64,000 nt of DNA, taken from NCBI RefSeq assembly GCF_032917945.1, contig NZ_CP136624.1, forward strand, positions 5,022,001 through 5,086,000. The letters run 5' to 3'. The first letter of the stretch is position 1; every line of letters starts with the position of its first letter. Both the position numbers and the translations under genes were made by a program. Under the pieces are notes generated by a model that ran no database searches, was not told the origin of the DNA, and saw nothing but the letters and a program-made list of their open reading frames with translations. This stretch comes from Bradyrhizobium sp. sBnM-33 (GTDB lineage Bacteria > Pseudomonadota > Alphaproteobacteria > Rhizobiales > Xanthobacteraceae). This document shows positions 8,799 to 18,295 of the stretch, piece by piece.

Positions 8799-9281
8799 AT
8801 GCGTTGTCCCAGCTGCAACAGTCTCGATACGCAGGTGAAGGATTCGCGTCCGACTGAGGATTCGGCTGTGATCCGGCGGCGGCGGGTGTGCATCGCCTGC
8901 AACTTCCGTTTCACCACCTTCGAGCGGGTGCAGTTGCGCGAACTGACCGTGATCAAGCGCAACGGCCGCCGCGTGCCGTTCGACCGCGACAAGCTGGTGC
9001 GCTCGCTGCAAATCAGTCTGCGTAAACGCCCGGTCGATCCTGAAAGGGTCGAGAAGATGGTATCGGCGATCGTGCGTGAGCTCGAAAGCGGCGGCGAGGC
9101 GGAAGTGTCCTCGGAGGCAATCGGCGAGATCGTGATGGAGCATCTGCGCCAGCTCGACGATGTCGCCTATGTGCGCTTCGCCTCCGTCTACCGCAACTTC
9201 CGCGAGGCCAAGGATTTTGAGGCCGTGCTCGGCGAGCTCTCAGGCGAGGACGAAGCGCGGATCGCCACGTTGCGCAAATGA
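8799..9281 (+). CDS. nrdR: transcriptional repressor NrdR
   Basis: A 160-residue nucleotide-sensing repressor of ribonucleotide reductase genes. The N-terminal zinc ribbon has MRCPSCNS and CIACNFRF (two CxxC pairs, residues 3-6 and 31-34), followed by FTTFERV. The ATP-cone domain (about 49-139) begins [16 protein letters not shown]. Length is typical. It overlaps ribD by 4 bp (ATGA), so translation is coupled to riboflavin synthesis, a standard arrangement. Confidence 0.97.
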   Translation: MRCPSCNSLDTQVKDSRPTEDSAVIRRRRVCIACNFRFTTFERVQLRELTVIKRNGRRVPFDRDKLVRSLQISLRKRPVDPERVEKMVSAIVRELESGGEAEVSSEAIGEIVMEHLRQLDDVAYVRFASVYRNFREAKDFEAVLGELSGEDEARIATLRK

Positions 9282-10429
9282 TCTTCCGCATTCTGGAAGA
9301 CCAGTACGGGCAGAAGATTAGGGAGTCCAAAGCGGCGGACCAGCGCTTCATGCAGCTTGCGCTGTCGCTCGGCCGGCGCGGACTGGGGCGGACCTGGCCA
9401 AATCCGGCCGTCGGCGCGGTCGTGGTGAAGGACGGCGTCATCGTCGGCAGAGGCTGGACTCAACCGGGCGGGCGGCCTCATGCCGAGCCGGAGGCGCTAA
9501 AGCGTGCCGGCGAGGCGGCGCGGGGCGCGACGCTCTACGTCACGCTGGAGCCCTGTTCGCATTTCGGCAAATCGCCGCCTTGCGTCGACGCCGTGATCGC
9601 ATCGGGCATTGCGCGCGTGGTGTCAGCGATCGAGGATCCGAATCCGGAGGTGGCCGGGCAGGGGCATGCAAAACTCCGCGCGGCCGGGATCGCGGTCGAT
9701 GTCGGGCTCGGCGCTCAGGAAGCCGCGCGCGATCACGCCGGCCATTTTCGCCGCATCCGCGACAAGCGCCCGCATGTGATCCTGAAACTCGCGGTTTCCG
9801 CAGACGACAAGATCGCTGCTGCCGGCCACAAGCCCGTTGCGATTACGGGCGAGGGCGCGAAGACGCGGGTGCATCTGCTGCGTGCGCAATGCGACGCCAT
9901 CCTGGTCGGGATCGGCACCGTGCTGGCGGACGATCCGCATCTGACCTGCCGCCTGCCGGGCATGGAAGCGCGGTCGCCGGTGCGGGTGGTGCTGGATCGT
10001 GCGCTGCGGCTACCCGGCACCAGCAAGCTCGTTCAGTCCGCGCGGCAGACGCCGCTCTGGGTGATGACCTCGGATTTTGCCGAGGCGCCGGCGGCCGTGA
10101 AACTCGGCGCGGCCGGCGCGCAGGTGATGCGCGTTGCCGCTACCGCGCAGCCGCCGTGGCTGGATCTATCAGCGGTGCTGCACGCGCTGTCCGACAAGGG
10201 CATCACAAGGCTGATGGTGGAGGGCGGATCGCGTGTAGCGTCATCCTTCGTCGCGAGCGGCCTGGTTGATGAAATCTGGCTGCTGCGCGGCCCTGATAAG
10301 GTAGGCGCTGACGGCATTCCTGCGCTGGACGCATTGCCGCTGTCGACTCTCACCGGGTCGTCCGCGTTCAAGACACGTGCTAGCGAACCACTCGGTAAAG
10401 ATATCCTGACTGTTTACGAGCCCGCCTAA
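9278..10429 (+). CDS. ribD: bifunctional riboflavin deaminase/reductase RibD
   Basis: A 383-residue two-domain enzyme for the second and third steps of riboflavin synthesis: deamination of the GTP cyclohydrolase product, then NADPH-dependent reduction of its ribose. The deaminase domain (about 20-165) shows zinc ligands in [10 protein letters not shown] and [11 protein letters not shown]. The reductase domain (about 170-380) shows [21 protein letters not shown] and the MVEGGSRV loop. The start overlaps nrdR; the stop overlaps the ribE ATG by one base. The first ~15 residues are longer than in many homologues. Confidence 0.96.
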   Translation: MIFRILEDQYGQKIRESKAADQRFMQLALSLGRRGLGRTWPNPAVGAVVVKDGVIVGRGWTQPGGRPHAEPEALKRAGEAARGATLYVTLEPCSHFGKSPPCVDAVIASGIARVVSAIEDPNPEVAGQGHAKLRAAGIAVDVGLGAQEAARDHAGHFRRIRDKRPHVILKLAVSADDKIAAAGHKPVAITGEGAKTRVHLLRAQCDAILVGIGTVLADDPHLTCRLPGMEARSPVRVVLDRALRLPGTSKLVQSARQTPLWVMTSDFAEAPAAVKLGAAGAQVMRVAATAQPPWLDLSAVLHALSDKGITRLMVEGGSRVASSFVASGLVDEIWLLRGPDKVGADGIPALDALPLSTLTGSSAFKTRASEPLGKDILTVYEPA

Positions 10430-11037
10430 TGTTCACCGGAATTGTCACCGACATCGGCGAAATTGTCGCCTTGACGCCAACGGCGCAGGGGCAGTTGCAC
10501 CGCATGCGAATCGCCTGCCGCTACGATCAGACGACCATTGCCGACGGCGCCTCGATTGCCTGCAACGGCGTCTGCCTGACGGTGGTGGCTTCCGGCGTCG
10601 AAGGCGGCAAGACCTGGTTCGACGTCGATGCCGCCGCCGAGACGCTCGGCATGACCACGGCAAAGCATTGGACCAAAGGAACCAGACTCAATCTGGAGCG
10701 GGCGCTGAAGATCGGCGACGAACTCGGCGGTCATATCGTTGCCGGCCACGCCGACGGCGTCGCCACCATCGTCAGGCGCGACGATCTGCCCGATATGGCC
10801 CGGTTTGAACTGCGCACCACGCGCGAGCTGGCCCGCTTCATCGCCGCCAAAGGTTCGGTGACGCTGGATGGCGTGTCGCTGACGGTGAATACGGTCGAGG
10901 ATGTCACATTTTCGGTGCTGATTATCCCGCACACGCTCAGCGTCACCACGCTTGGTGGCTGGGCAGCAGGCAGCGAGGTCAACATCGAGGTCGATCTGAT
11001 GGCGCGCTATGCGGCGCGGCTGTCGGAAATGAAGTGA
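10429..11037 (+). CDS. ribE: riboflavin synthase alpha subunit
   Basis: A 202-residue riboflavin synthase that dismutates two 6,7-dimethyl-8-ribityllumazines to riboflavin. Two tandem lumazine-binding barrels are visible: the first from [15 protein letters not shown] with CNGVCLTVV, the second from GHIVAGHADGVATI with LDGVSLTVN. Translation is coupled to ribD by a TAATG overlap. A palindromic repeat follows before ribH. Confidence 0.96.
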   Translation: MFTGIVTDIGEIVALTPTAQGQLHRMRIACRYDQTTIADGASIACNGVCLTVVASGVEGGKTWFDVDAAAETLGMTTAKHWTKGTRLNLERALKIGDELGGHIVAGHADGVATIVRRDDLPDMARFELRTTRELARFIAAKGSVTLDGVSLTVNTVEDVTFSVLIIPHTLSVTTLGGWAAGSEVNIEVDLMARYAARLSEMK

Positions 11038-11074
11038 CAGGGTGGCATACGGCGCTTAAAACGCCGGCCCAACC

Positions 11075-11177
11075 CCTCGTGGTGAGGAGGCGCACTTGCG
11101 CCGTCTCGAACCATGAGGCCCGGCAGTAACCCATCCTTCGAGACGCGGCCAGGAAGCCGCTCCTCAGGATGAGGACC
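11075..11177. repeat. REP-like palindrome, family 3
   Basis: CCTCGTGGTGAGGAGG...GTCTCGAACCATGAGG and ...CCTTCGAGACGCGGCC...CTCCTCAGGATGAGGACC form nested inverted arms. The same organisation recurs at 52725-52821. It sits between ribE and ribH, so it would be transcribed in the rib operon. Confidence 0.8.
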
Positions 11178-11197
11178 AGCAAGACGGAAGATAGTTG

Positions 11198-11689
11198 ATG
11201 GCAGACGCACGGCGCGCACCGCTGAAGGACCAGACCGACATCACAGGCGCGCGCGCACTGATCGTCGAGGCGCGGTTTTATGATGACATCCAGGACGCGC
11301 TGCTGGAAGGTGCCGTCGCCGAGTTGAAAGCCGCCGGCGTGACGCATGACGTCATCACTGTGCCCGGCGCCTTGGAGATTCCGGCCGCGATCGCGATCGC
11401 GCTCGATGCCGCCGACCGCAACGGCAAGCCCTATGACGCGGCGATTGCGCTCGGCTGTGTGGTGCGCGGCGACACCATCCATTTCGAGATCGTCTCGATC
11501 GAATCCTCCCGCGCCCTGATGGACCTTGCGGTCGCGCGAAAGGTTCCGCTCGGCAACGGCATCATTACCGTCAATACCGAGGCGCAGGCCTGGGCGAGGG
11601 CGCGCGCCAGCGAGTTGAACAAGGGCGGCGACGCCGCGCGCGCGGCGCTGGCGATGCTGCGGATCAAACGCCGGCTGGCAAAGGCTTAA
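11198..11689 (+). CDS. ribH: 6,7-dimethyl-8-ribityllumazine synthase
   Basis: A 163-residue lumazine synthase condensing dihydroxybutanone phosphate with the pyrimidine made by RibD. Family signs are [40 protein letters not shown] (catalytic His) and [12 protein letters not shown]. The ATG at 11198 is preferred to the in-frame TTG at 11195. nusB starts 2 bp after the stop, as in many bacteria. No gene for dihydroxybutanone phosphate synthase or GTP cyclohydrolase is in the window, so these must be elsewhere. Confidence 0.95.
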   Translation: MADARRAPLKDQTDITGARALIVEARFYDDIQDALLEGAVAELKAAGVTHDVITVPGALEIPAAIAIALDAADRNGKPYDAAIALGCVVRGDTIHFEIVSIESSRALMDLAVARKVPLGNGIITVNTEAQAWARARASELNKGGDAARAALAMLRIKRRLAKA

Positions 11690-11691
11690 CG

Positions 11692-12183
11692 ATGGCAGAG
11701 AAGAAGTCCGCCAAAGTTCCCGACAAGAAAGCCAACCGCCGTGGCGCGGCGCGGCTCGCCGCCGTGCAGGCGCTGTATCAGATGGACATCGCGGGGGCGG
11801 GCATCAACGACATCTTCGCCGAGTTCGAAAGCCACTGGTTCGGCAACGAGGTCGAGGGCGAGAAATACCTGCCGGCGGAAGCTGCGTTCTTCCGCGACGT
11901 GGTGTCGGGCGTAGTCCGCGACCAGGCGAGGCTCGATCCTCTGATCGACAACGCGTTGCAGAAGGGCTGGCCGTTGAAGCGGATCGACGCGATCTTGCGC
12001 GCGGTGCTGCGCGCCGGCTCCTACGAGCTCGAGCATCGCAAGGACGTGCCGGGCCGGGTGGTCGTATCCGAATATGTCGACGTCGCGCACGCCTTCGTTG
12101 AAAAGGACGAGACCGGGATGGTGAACGCCGTGCTCGACCAGATCGCGCGCCAGTTCCGCGCCGACGAGTTCACGCGTGGCTAG
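11692..12183 (+). CDS. nusB: transcription antitermination factor NusB
   Basis: A 163-residue all-helical NusB. After a Lys-rich tail come RRGAARLAAVQALYQMDI (RNA-binding arginine-rich helix 1), LKRIDAILRAVLRAGSYEL and VVVSEYVDVAHAFVE, the strongest family signatures. It acts with NusE/S10 in rRNA antitermination. It sits between ribH and thiL, overlapping thiL by 8 bp. Confidence 0.95.
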   Translation: MAEKKSAKVPDKKANRRGAARLAAVQALYQMDIAGAGINDIFAEFESHWFGNEVEGEKYLPAEAAFFRDVVSGVVRDQARLDPLIDNALQKGWPLKRIDAILRAVLRAGSYELEHRKDVPGRVVVSEYVDVAHAFVEKDETGMVNAVLDQIARQFRADEFTRG

Positions 12184-13168
12184 CGGCAAACCAGTGTCCG
12201 GCGAGGACTGGCTGATCGCGCGCTATTTCCGGCCGCTTGCAACCGACCCCGGCGCCTTCCGTCTCGACGACGACGCTGCGGCGCTGAAGCCGTCCGGCGA
12301 TGACATCGTGGTGACGACGGATACCATTGTCGAGGGCGTGCATTTCCTGCCCGATGATCCTCCCGATGCGGTCGCACGTAAGGCACTGCGGGTGAACCTC
12401 AGCGATCTCGCCGCGAAGGGCGCGACGCCGGCCGGATTCGTGTTGACGTTGGCGTTGCGTAGTGCGGATGAGGCCTGGCTAAAACCGTTCGCCGCGGCGC
12501 TGAGCGAGGACATCAGGCAGTTCGCATGTCCGCTGCTCGGCGGCGATACCGTATCGACGCCCGGACCGTTGATGGTCTCGGTGACCGCATTCGGCCGCGT
12601 GCCGTCGGGCAAAATGGTCCATCGCAGTGGCGCCAAACCCGGCGAGCGCGTGATGGTGACGGGCACGATCGGCGATGCCGCGCTGGGGCTGGCCATCCTC
12701 CGCGGCGGGAAATTGCATGCGGCCGCCGATACAGCCGCGCGGGAGATGCTGGTCGGGCGTTATCGCGTGCCGCAGCCGCGGGTGGCGATGGCCGAGATCG
12801 TCCGCGAATACGCCAGTGCTTCAATGGATATATCGGATGGCTTGGCGGGCGATCTGGCAAAGCTCTGCGGCGTGTCGGGCGTATCCGCTGTGGTCGATCT
12901 CGAGCAGGTGCCGTTGTCCGGCGCAGCGCGGGGATTGGTGTCGCGTGGCATTGTCGGACTGGAGACATTGATCACCGGTGGCGACGACTACGAAATCCTC
13001 TGCACGATTCCGGAAGAGCATGTTGAAGCCTTCGAAGCTTCCGCGCAGCGCGCAAAAGTTGCGCTTAGTTCCATCGGAACGATCATCGCAGGGAGTTCAG
13101 TTCCGAAGTTCGTCGACAGAGACGGCAAGGAAATCGTGCTGGAACGGCTATCCTACAGCCATTTTTGA
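12176..13168 (+). CDS. thiL: thiamine-monophosphate kinase
   Basis: A 330-residue PurM-like kinase making thiamine diphosphate from thiamine monophosphate. Visible are DDDAAAL, VVTTDTIVEGVHF, the Mg/ATP-binding NLSDLAAKGATPAGF, LLGGDTVSTPGP, SMDISDGLAGDL and ITGGDDYEILCTI. GTG start at 12176, overlapping the nusB end, was chosen because it gives the family N-terminus (GEDWLIARYF). Last gene of the nrdR-rib-nusB-thiL run. Confidence 0.95.
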   Translation: MASGKPVSGEDWLIARYFRPLATDPGAFRLDDDAAALKPSGDDIVVTTDTIVEGVHFLPDDPPDAVARKALRVNLSDLAAKGATPAGFVLTLALRSADEAWLKPFAAALSEDIRQFACPLLGGDTVSTPGPLMVSVTAFGRVPSGKMVHRSGAKPGERVMVTGTIGDAALGLAILRGGKLHAAADTAAREMLVGRYRVPQPRVAMAEIVREYASASMDISDGLAGDLAKLCGVSGVSAVVDLEQVPLSGAARGLVSRGIVGLETLITGGDDYEILCTIPEEHVEAFEASAQRAKVALSSIGTIIAGSSVPKFVDRDGKEIVLERLSYSHF

Positions 13169-13377
13169 AGCCCTCGCATCATGCCGTCGGCTTTATTTCC
13201 TGCCGGCCATTGCAATTTCGCTGAAAACCTATAGGTTGTAGCGCATTCGATTAGCGCCGTGCCTGTTTGAACGCGCTCCTTAAGGGGCTTCTTCCAGAGA
13301 CATCGTCGAGATTGGATTTTTGAATCTGCGCGATCGCCGCGTGGAATGAAAAGCCTATGTGCTTTGGAGAAGAGAAA

Positions 13378-13587
13378 ATGGCTACAGGAACAGTGAAGTG
13401 GTTCAACGGTCAAAAAGGTTTCGGTTTCATTGAGCCGAGCGATGGCAGCAAGGATGTGTTCGTGCACATCTCCGCCGTCGAGCGCGCCGGCCTTGGCGGG
13501 CTGGCCGAAGGTCAGAAGGTTCAGTTCGAACTCAAGACCGACAAGATGCGGGGCAAGGTAAGCGCGGAAAACCTGTCGCTGGTCTAA
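13378..13587 (+). CDS. cold-shock domain protein
   Basis: A 69-residue single cold-shock domain with both RNA-binding motifs, KGFGFI (RNP1) and VFVHI (RNP2), and the [15 protein letters not shown] start. These proteins bind single-stranded nucleic acid and loosen RNA structure. The frame is open from 13357, but the ATG at 13378 after GGAGAAGAG is the standard start. The 209-bp gap from thiL holds no gene and probably supplies a long 5' leader, as is usual for csp mRNAs. A strong terminator follows. Confidence 0.95.
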   Translation: MATGTVKWFNGQKGFGFIEPSDGSKDVFVHISAVERAGLGGLAEGQKVQFELKTDKMRGKVSAENLSLV

Positions 13588-13630
13588 GGCCTCGAAACGG
13601 TCGTTTCACGGATGTACTGGAATGGCTAAT

Positions 13631-13674
13631 GAGCCCGCTCGATCCCCCTGGGGTTGAGCGGGCTCTTGTATTTT
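13631..13674 (+). terminator. Rho-independent terminator of the csp gene
   Basis: A perfect 10-bp stem GAGCCCGCTC/GAGCGGGCTC with a 15-nt loop is followed by TTGTATTTT, 43 bp after the csp stop. Confidence 0.9.
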
Positions 13675-13809
13675 GGCCGGGCCTAATGCCCGATGTCCCG
13701 GTGCCAGTCGGCTGGACGTATTCCGGGTGATTCCTTTCAGAAATCGACGGTTTTCGTCTTCCGTGACATTGCGCCGGAGAGGCGATTTTGGCATGGTCCG
13801 GCCCGATTT

Positions 13810-13846
13810 GAGGCCGCCCTTCTGGGCAGGGAAGGCCTCCTTTTTA
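13810..13846 (+). terminator. hairpin with T-run in the hppA leader
   Basis: GAGGCC/GGCCTC outer stem with an inner GCCC-TTCT-GGGC stem, followed by CTTTTTAT, 64 bp upstream of the hppA ATG. It could be a backup terminator or a leader attenuator; sequence alone does not decide. Confidence 0.55.
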
Positions 13847-13910
13847 TGCGTCCGCCGCGACCGCGGCGACGGCGCGGGGGTGGAACGAACAAAAAACTGA
13901 GGCAAATTCA

Positions 13911-16031
13911 ATGACAGCATTGTGGGTGATTGTGCTCTGCGGAGCGCTTTCGATTGTCTACGCCATCTGGGCCACGTCTTCCGTTCTGAAATCGGACGCG
14001 GGCAATCCGCGCATGCAGGAAATCGCGGCGGCGGTTGCCGAAGGCGCGCAGGCCTATCTGCGCCGCCAATACATGACGATCGCCATGGTCGGCGTCGTGA
14101 TCTTCGCGCTGCTGGCCTACTTCCTCGGCATGCTGGTTGCGATCGGCTTCCTGATCGGCGCGGTGCTGTCGGGTGCCGCCGGCTTCATCGGCATGAACGT
14201 CTCGGTTCGCGCCAACGTGCGCACCGCCCAGGCGGCGACCACATCGCTGGCCGGCGGCCTCGAACTGGCCTTCAAGGCGGGTGCGATCACCGGTCTTCTG
14301 GTGGCGGGTCTGGCGTTGCTCGGCGTCACCATCTATTTCGCCTATCTCACGCAGTTCATGGGCCTGAAGGCCAACGACCGTGTCGTGGTTGACGCGCTGG
14401 TCGCGCTCGGCTTCGGCGCCTCGCTGATCTCGATCTTCGCCCGTCTCGGCGGCGGCATCTTCACCAAGGGCGCCGACGTCGGCGGCGATCTCGTGGGCAA
14501 GGTCGAGGCCGGCATCCCCGAGGACGATCCGCGCAACCCGGCCACGATCGCCGACAACGTCGGCGACAACGTCGGCGACTGCGCCGGCATGGCGGCCGAC
14601 CTGTTCGAGACCTATGCGGTGACCGCTGTCGCAACCATGGTGCTCGCCGCGATCTTCTTCGCGACCTCGCCGCTGCTGGTGCCGATGATGACGCTGCCGC
14701 TCGCCATCGGCGGCGTCTGCATCATCACCTCGATCATCGGCACCTTCTTCGTCAAGCTCGGCGCCAGCCAATCCATCATGGGCGCGCTGTACAAGGGCCT
14801 GATCGCGACCGGCGTGCTGTCGCTGCTCGGCGTTGCCGCCGTTATCCACTGGCTGATCGGTTTCGGCGAACTGGCGGGCGTGAAGTACACGGGCCTGGCG
14901 CTGTTCCAATGCGGCATCGTCGGCCTCGCCGTCACCGGCCTGATCATCTGGATCACCGAATACTACACCGGCACCGATTATCGCCCGGTGAAGTCGATCG
15001 CGTCGTCCTCGGTCACGGGTCATGGCACCAACGTGATCCAGGGTCTGGCGATCTCGATGGAATCGACCGCAATGCCCGCGATCGTGATCATCGCCGGCAT
15101 CCTCATCACCTATAGCCTTGCCGGCCTGTTCGGCATCGCGATTGCGACCACGACGATGCTTGCGCTCGCCGGCATGATCGTGGCTCTCGACGCTTTCGGT
15201 CCGGTCACCGACAACGCCGGCGGTATTGCCGAAATGGCGGGCCTTCCGAAGGAAGTCCGCAAATCGACCGACGCGCTGGATGCGGTCGGCAACACCACCA
15301 AGGCGGTCACCAAGGGCTACGCGATCGGCTCCGCCGGTCTCGGCGCGCTGGTGCTGTTTGCGGCCTACAATGAAGATCTCAAGTTCTTCATCGCCAACTC
15401 TGCCAAGCATCCGTACTTCCAGGGTGTGCTGCCCGACTTCTCGCTCAACAACCCATACGTGGTGGTCGGTCTGCTGTTCGGCGGCCTGCTGCCCTATCTG
15501 TTCGGCGCGATGGGCATGACAGCCGTGGGCCGTGCGGCCGGCGCGATCGTCGAGGAAGTGCGGCGCCAGTTCCGCGAGAAGCCCGGCATCATGCAGGGCA
15601 CCGACAAGCCGGATTACGGCAAGGCGGTCGACCTACTGACCAAGGCTGCGATCAAGGAAATGATCATTCCGTCGCTGCTGCCGGTGCTGTCGCCGATCTT
15701 CGTCTACTTCGCGATCTACGCGATCGCGGGCGGCGGCGCGGCCGGGAAGTCGGCGGCGTTCTCCGCGGTCGGCGCCATGCTGCTCGGCGTGATCGTCACC
15801 GGCCTGTTCGTGGCGATCTCGATGACCTCGGGCGGCGGCGCCTGGGACAACGCCAAGAAGTATATCGAGGACGGCCATTTCGGCGGCAAGGGATCGGACG
15901 CCCACAAGGCCGCCGTGACCGGTGACACCGTCGGCGATCCCTACAAGGATACGGCGGGTCCCGCCGTCAACCCGATGATCAAGATCACCAATATCGTGGC
16001 GCTGTTGCTGCTGGCCATCCTGGCGCACTGA
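13911..16031 (+). CDS. hppA: membrane-bound proton-pumping pyrophosphatase
   Basis: A 706-residue polytopic enzyme (about 15-16 helices) that couples PPi hydrolysis to proton export across the membrane. The substrate-binding loop is clear: [20 protein letters not shown], then [19 protein letters not shown] second acidic motif, [16 protein letters not shown], and the C-terminal [18 protein letters not shown] complete the active site. The [16 protein letters not shown] segment carries Lys where K+-dependent enzymes have Ala, so this should be the K+-independent type. It stands alone, with a terminator just after the stop. Confidence 0.97.
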   Translation: MTALWVIVLCGALSIVYAIWATSSVLKSDAGNPRMQEIAAAVAEGAQAYLRRQYMTIAMVGVVIFALLAYFLGMLVAIGFLIGAVLSGAAGFIGMNVSVRANVRTAQAATTSLAGGLELAFKAGAITGLLVAGLALLGVTIYFAYLTQFMGLKANDRVVVDALVALGFGASLISIFARLGGGIFTKGADVGGDLVGKVEAGIPEDDPRNPATIADNVGDNVGDCAGMAADLFETYAVTAVATMVLAAIFFATSPLLVPMMTLPLAIGGVCIITSIIGTFFVKLGASQSIMGALYKGLIATGVLSLLGVAAVIHWLIGFGELAGVKYTGLALFQCGIVGLAVTGLIIWITEYYTGTDYRPVKSIASSSVTGHGTNVIQGLAISMESTAMPAIVIIAGILITYSLAGLFGIAIATTTMLALAGMIVALDAFGPVTDNAGGIAEMAGLPKEVRKSTDALDAVGNTTKAVTKGYAIGSAGLGALVLFAAYNEDLKFFIANSAKHPYFQGVLPDFSLNNPYVVVGLLFGGLLPYLFGAMGMTAVGRAAGAIVEEVRRQFREKPGIMQGTDKPDYGKAVDLLTKAAIKEMIIPSLLPVLSPIFVYFAIYAIAGGGAAGKSAAFSAVGAMLLGVIVTGLFVAISMTSGGGAWDNAKKYIEDGHFGGKGSDAHKAAVTGDTVGDPYKDTAGPAVNPMIKITNIVALLLLAILAH

Positions 16032-16055
16032 GCAGCGACAAGCTTGTCGAAAAAG

Positions 16056-16087
16056 AAAACCCCGCGGTGCGAGCCGCGGGGTTTTTT
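16056..16087. terminator. bidirectional terminator between hppA and the regulator
   Basis: AAAACCCCGCGG/CCGCGGGGTTTT is a perfect 12-bp stem with a 6-nt loop and T-runs on both strands. It ends hppA on the plus strand, and the minus-strand regulator stops at its edge (16087). A near-identical copy is at 18245-18274. Confidence 0.9.
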
Positions 16088-17622
16088 CATGCGCGAGCCC
16101 GGTCGAGCATCTGCGATATCTGCTCGTCCCATTCTGGATGCAGTTGCTTTAGCGGCGCGAGGAAATGACTCTCGGGCCCTGTCAACTCGTTCATGCGGCT
16201 TGCGCAGCGCCGTGCATCGTCCACCTTGCCGAGCGCGACATGGCAGCATGCGAGCGTTTCCAGTGTCGGACGAAACGTCGGGCGAATGGCGAGCACCGTG
16301 TTGGCGGTCGAAAGGGCACGCTCGGCTTCTCCGGCGAGAAGCTGTGCATAGGCGAGCAGATTGTACCAAGTGAGATTTTGCGGATCGTTCGGATTTAGCG
16401 CCAGGCCATGCTCAAGCGGTTCGATTGCCTCTCGTGCCAGGCCCGCGAACAGACGGGCCAGGCCGAGAACCAGATGCCCTAATGCAAAGCTCGAGCTCAA
16501 TGCGATCGCTTTCTCGGCTGCCGATACAGCTACCAGCGGCGCATTGCTGTATGCGTTTGCAATGGCGAAGGCGTAGTGCGCATAGGGATCTCTCGGATCG
16601 AGTGCTATCGCGTGCGCGGCGGCATCCACGCCTTCCTTGCTGTCCGCGCCGGGCGCGTCGCTCCAGCCGTACGCGATTATCCCGGCGCTGACGCGCCCGA
16701 GCCAGATGTGTGATTCCGGCAAGTCCGGGTCGATTGTACAAGCGTGGCGAAAGAGCGCTCGCGCCGCCAGGTGGCCGTCGCGGCTGACCTTGTGGAAATG
16801 CCACATTCCCCGACGCACCAGATCCCACGCCGTCATGTTGCCGGTATGCCGCATGGCCGCAACGTAGGATTCGCTTTTGAGAAGCTGGGGCTCGATCGCA
16901 CCCGCTACCCGCTCAGCGATCTCGTCCTGGATCGCAAAGACGTCCGCCATCTCGAGATCGTAGCGCTCCGCCCATACATTGCTGCCGTCGCTCGCGTCGA
17001 TGAACTGAGCCGTAATGCGCAGCCGAAGGGCGGATTGGCGAACGCTTCCCTGCAACACGTAACGTGCGCCAAGCTCGCGAGCGGCTTCCAGCACATCAAT
17101 CTGCTTACCCTTGAAAATAAAGGCAGAACCGCGCGCGATGACTCGGAACCAGCGAAACCGCGATAGCGCCGTGATGATATCTTCGGTCAGCCCATCGGCG
17201 AGATATTCCTTGTCGGCTTCGCCAATGATGCCGAAAGGCAGAACCGCAATAGAGGGGCGCGACTGGGCATCGCTCTCAGCGCGCTGCGGTGTGGCGCTCT
17301 GCGCCCGAGAAGCGACCGGCCCAGCAAACCGGTAGCCGACACGCGGGACGGTCGTGATCCATTCGGAGCCATCCTTCGCGGTGCCGAGCAGCTTGCGCAG
17401 CGCCGCGATCTGGACTGACAGATTGCTTTCCTCCACGGCGACGCCAGGCCAGGCAGCGTCCATCAGGCTCGCTTTGTCTAGGATTTTGCCGGGCGACTGC
17501 AGGAAAGCCTGCAGCAGCAGGAGGCCCTTTTGGCCGACCGCAACCGGTCGGCCGTCCCGCGACAGCATTCCGCGATCCATATCAAGCATGAACGGGCCAA
17601 ACATGAAGGGCGCGCTGGGCAT
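16087..17622 (-). CDS. winged-helix regulator with TolB-like and TPR domains
   Basis: A 511-residue protein. An OmpR/CadC-type winged helix occupies about 1-105 (FGPFMLDMDRGML, then VEESNLSVQIAALRKLLG and TVPRVGYRF). A TolB-N/FlgO-like segment follows (about 123-250, from SIAVLPFGIIGEADKEYLAD). Helical repeats, probably TPRs, run from about 280 to 495 with the usual A-x3-DP-type turns. No membrane helix is evident. Such proteins are common in Bradyrhizobium and usually of unknown signal. It is divergent from a cupin gene 115 bp away, so it may control that gene. The pair lies between duplicated terminators. Confidence 0.85.
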   Translation of the reverse strand: MPSAPFMFGPFMLDMDRGMLSRDGRPVAVGQKGLLLLQAFLQSPGKILDKASLMDAAWPGVAVEESNLSVQIAALRKLLGTAKDGSEWITTVPRVGYRFAGPVASRAQSATPQRAESDAQSRPSIAVLPFGIIGEADKEYLADGLTEDIITALSRFRWFRVIARGSAFIFKGKQIDVLEAARELGARYVLQGSVRQSALRLRITAQFIDASDGSNVWAERYDLEMADVFAIQDEIAERVAGAIEPQLLKSESYVAAMRHTGNMTAWDLVRRGMWHFHKVSRDGHLAARALFRHACTIDPDLPESHIWLGRVSAGIIAYGWSDAPGADSKEGVDAAAHAIALDPRDPYAHYAFAIANAYSNAPLVAVSAAEKAIALSSSFALGHLVLGLARLFAGLAREAIEPLEHGLALNPNDPQNLTWYNLLAYAQLLAGEAERALSTANTVLAIRPTFRPTLETLACCHVALGKVDDARRCASRMNELTGPESHFLAPLKQLHPEWDEQISQMLDRARA

Positions 17623-17737
17623 GCGGCGAGCTTACCGGGGTTTGGAAGAATTTGGAATTTTTCGGACCAATCTTTGAGACTGCGGCCGTCCAGACAAGTG
17701 ATCTTGCGCATGTTGGGTAAAAACCCGAACCGGAGAG

Positions 17738-18190
17738 ATGAAAATGAGCAACATGATCGTACGGGAACGGCACGGCGTGGACTCGGCAGCTGGCGGGAAG
17801 GGGTTCGTCGTGAAGGGAAGCGCCGGCCACCGCGCCGAGCAGGGTTCTGACTATCAGCCGGGGATCAGCGCGGAGACTGTCGGCTCGAAAATGATCTGGC
17901 TCGGGATCATTACGCTGCCGGCCGGCCGACGCACCACAGCCCATGTCCACGAGCATCATGAGACGGCGCTCTACATGATGAGCGGGGACGAGCTGGAGAT
18001 CTGGACCGGCGACCAGCTACAGCACTGTGAAAAGGTGCACCCTGGTGACTACATCTACATTCCGGCGGGCGTCCTGCACGTTGCGGTCAATCGCGCCGCC
18101 ACGCCGTCGGTTTTCGTGGGATCACGCAACGAGGCGACTGCGCGGGAGAGCGTGGTGATGCGGCCGGAGATGGACGAGCGGGTGCCGTGA
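17738..18190 (+). CDS. cupin-domain protein
   Basis: A 150-residue single cupin. Motif 1 is in HVHEHHETALYMMSGD, giving three His and a Glu as metal ligands; motif 2 is GDYIYIPAGVLHVAVN with the fourth ligand His. Most small cupins of this form bind a divalent metal, but the reaction is unknown. ATG at 17738 follows GGAGAG. It is transcribed away from the winged-helix regulator. The stop lies 4 bp before a copy of the hppA 3' end and terminator. Confidence 0.85.
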   Translation: MKMSNMIVRERHGVDSAAGGKGFVVKGSAGHRAEQGSDYQPGISAETVGSKMIWLGIITLPAGRRTTAHVHEHHETALYMMSGDELEIWTGDQLQHCEKVHPGDYIYIPAGVLHVAVNRAATPSVFVGSRNEATARESVVMRPEMDERVP

Positions 18191-18193
18191 GTG

Positions 18194-18272
18194 GCTGCTG
18201 GCGATCCTGGCGCACTGAGCGCGGCGAGAGGCTGATCGAAAAAGAACCCCGCGGTGCGAGCCGCGGGGTTTT
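18194..18272 (+). repeat. duplicated hppA 3' end plus terminator
   Basis: This 79-bp stretch matches 16007-16085. It repeats the codons for the last residues of hppA (LLAILAH and stop, with synonymous change), then a diverged spacer, then TCGAAAAAGAA and the same CCCCGCGG hairpin. It frames the regulator-cupin pair as a direct repeat. Confidence 0.85.
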
Positions 18273-18274
18273 GA
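18245..18274. terminator. bidirectional terminator, second copy
   Basis: AACCCCGCGG/CCGCGGGGTT stem with a 6-nt loop and flanking A and T runs. It lies between the convergent cupin and tctC-like genes and can serve both. Confidence 0.85.
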
Positions 18275-18295
18275 TTTGGATGAGACGTCTGGCGC

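Noticed and set aside
13908..15410. A 500-codon open frame antisense to hppA
   Set aside because: Composition (His/Asp/Arg-rich) is that of an antisense GC-rich shadow; hppA itself is unambiguous.
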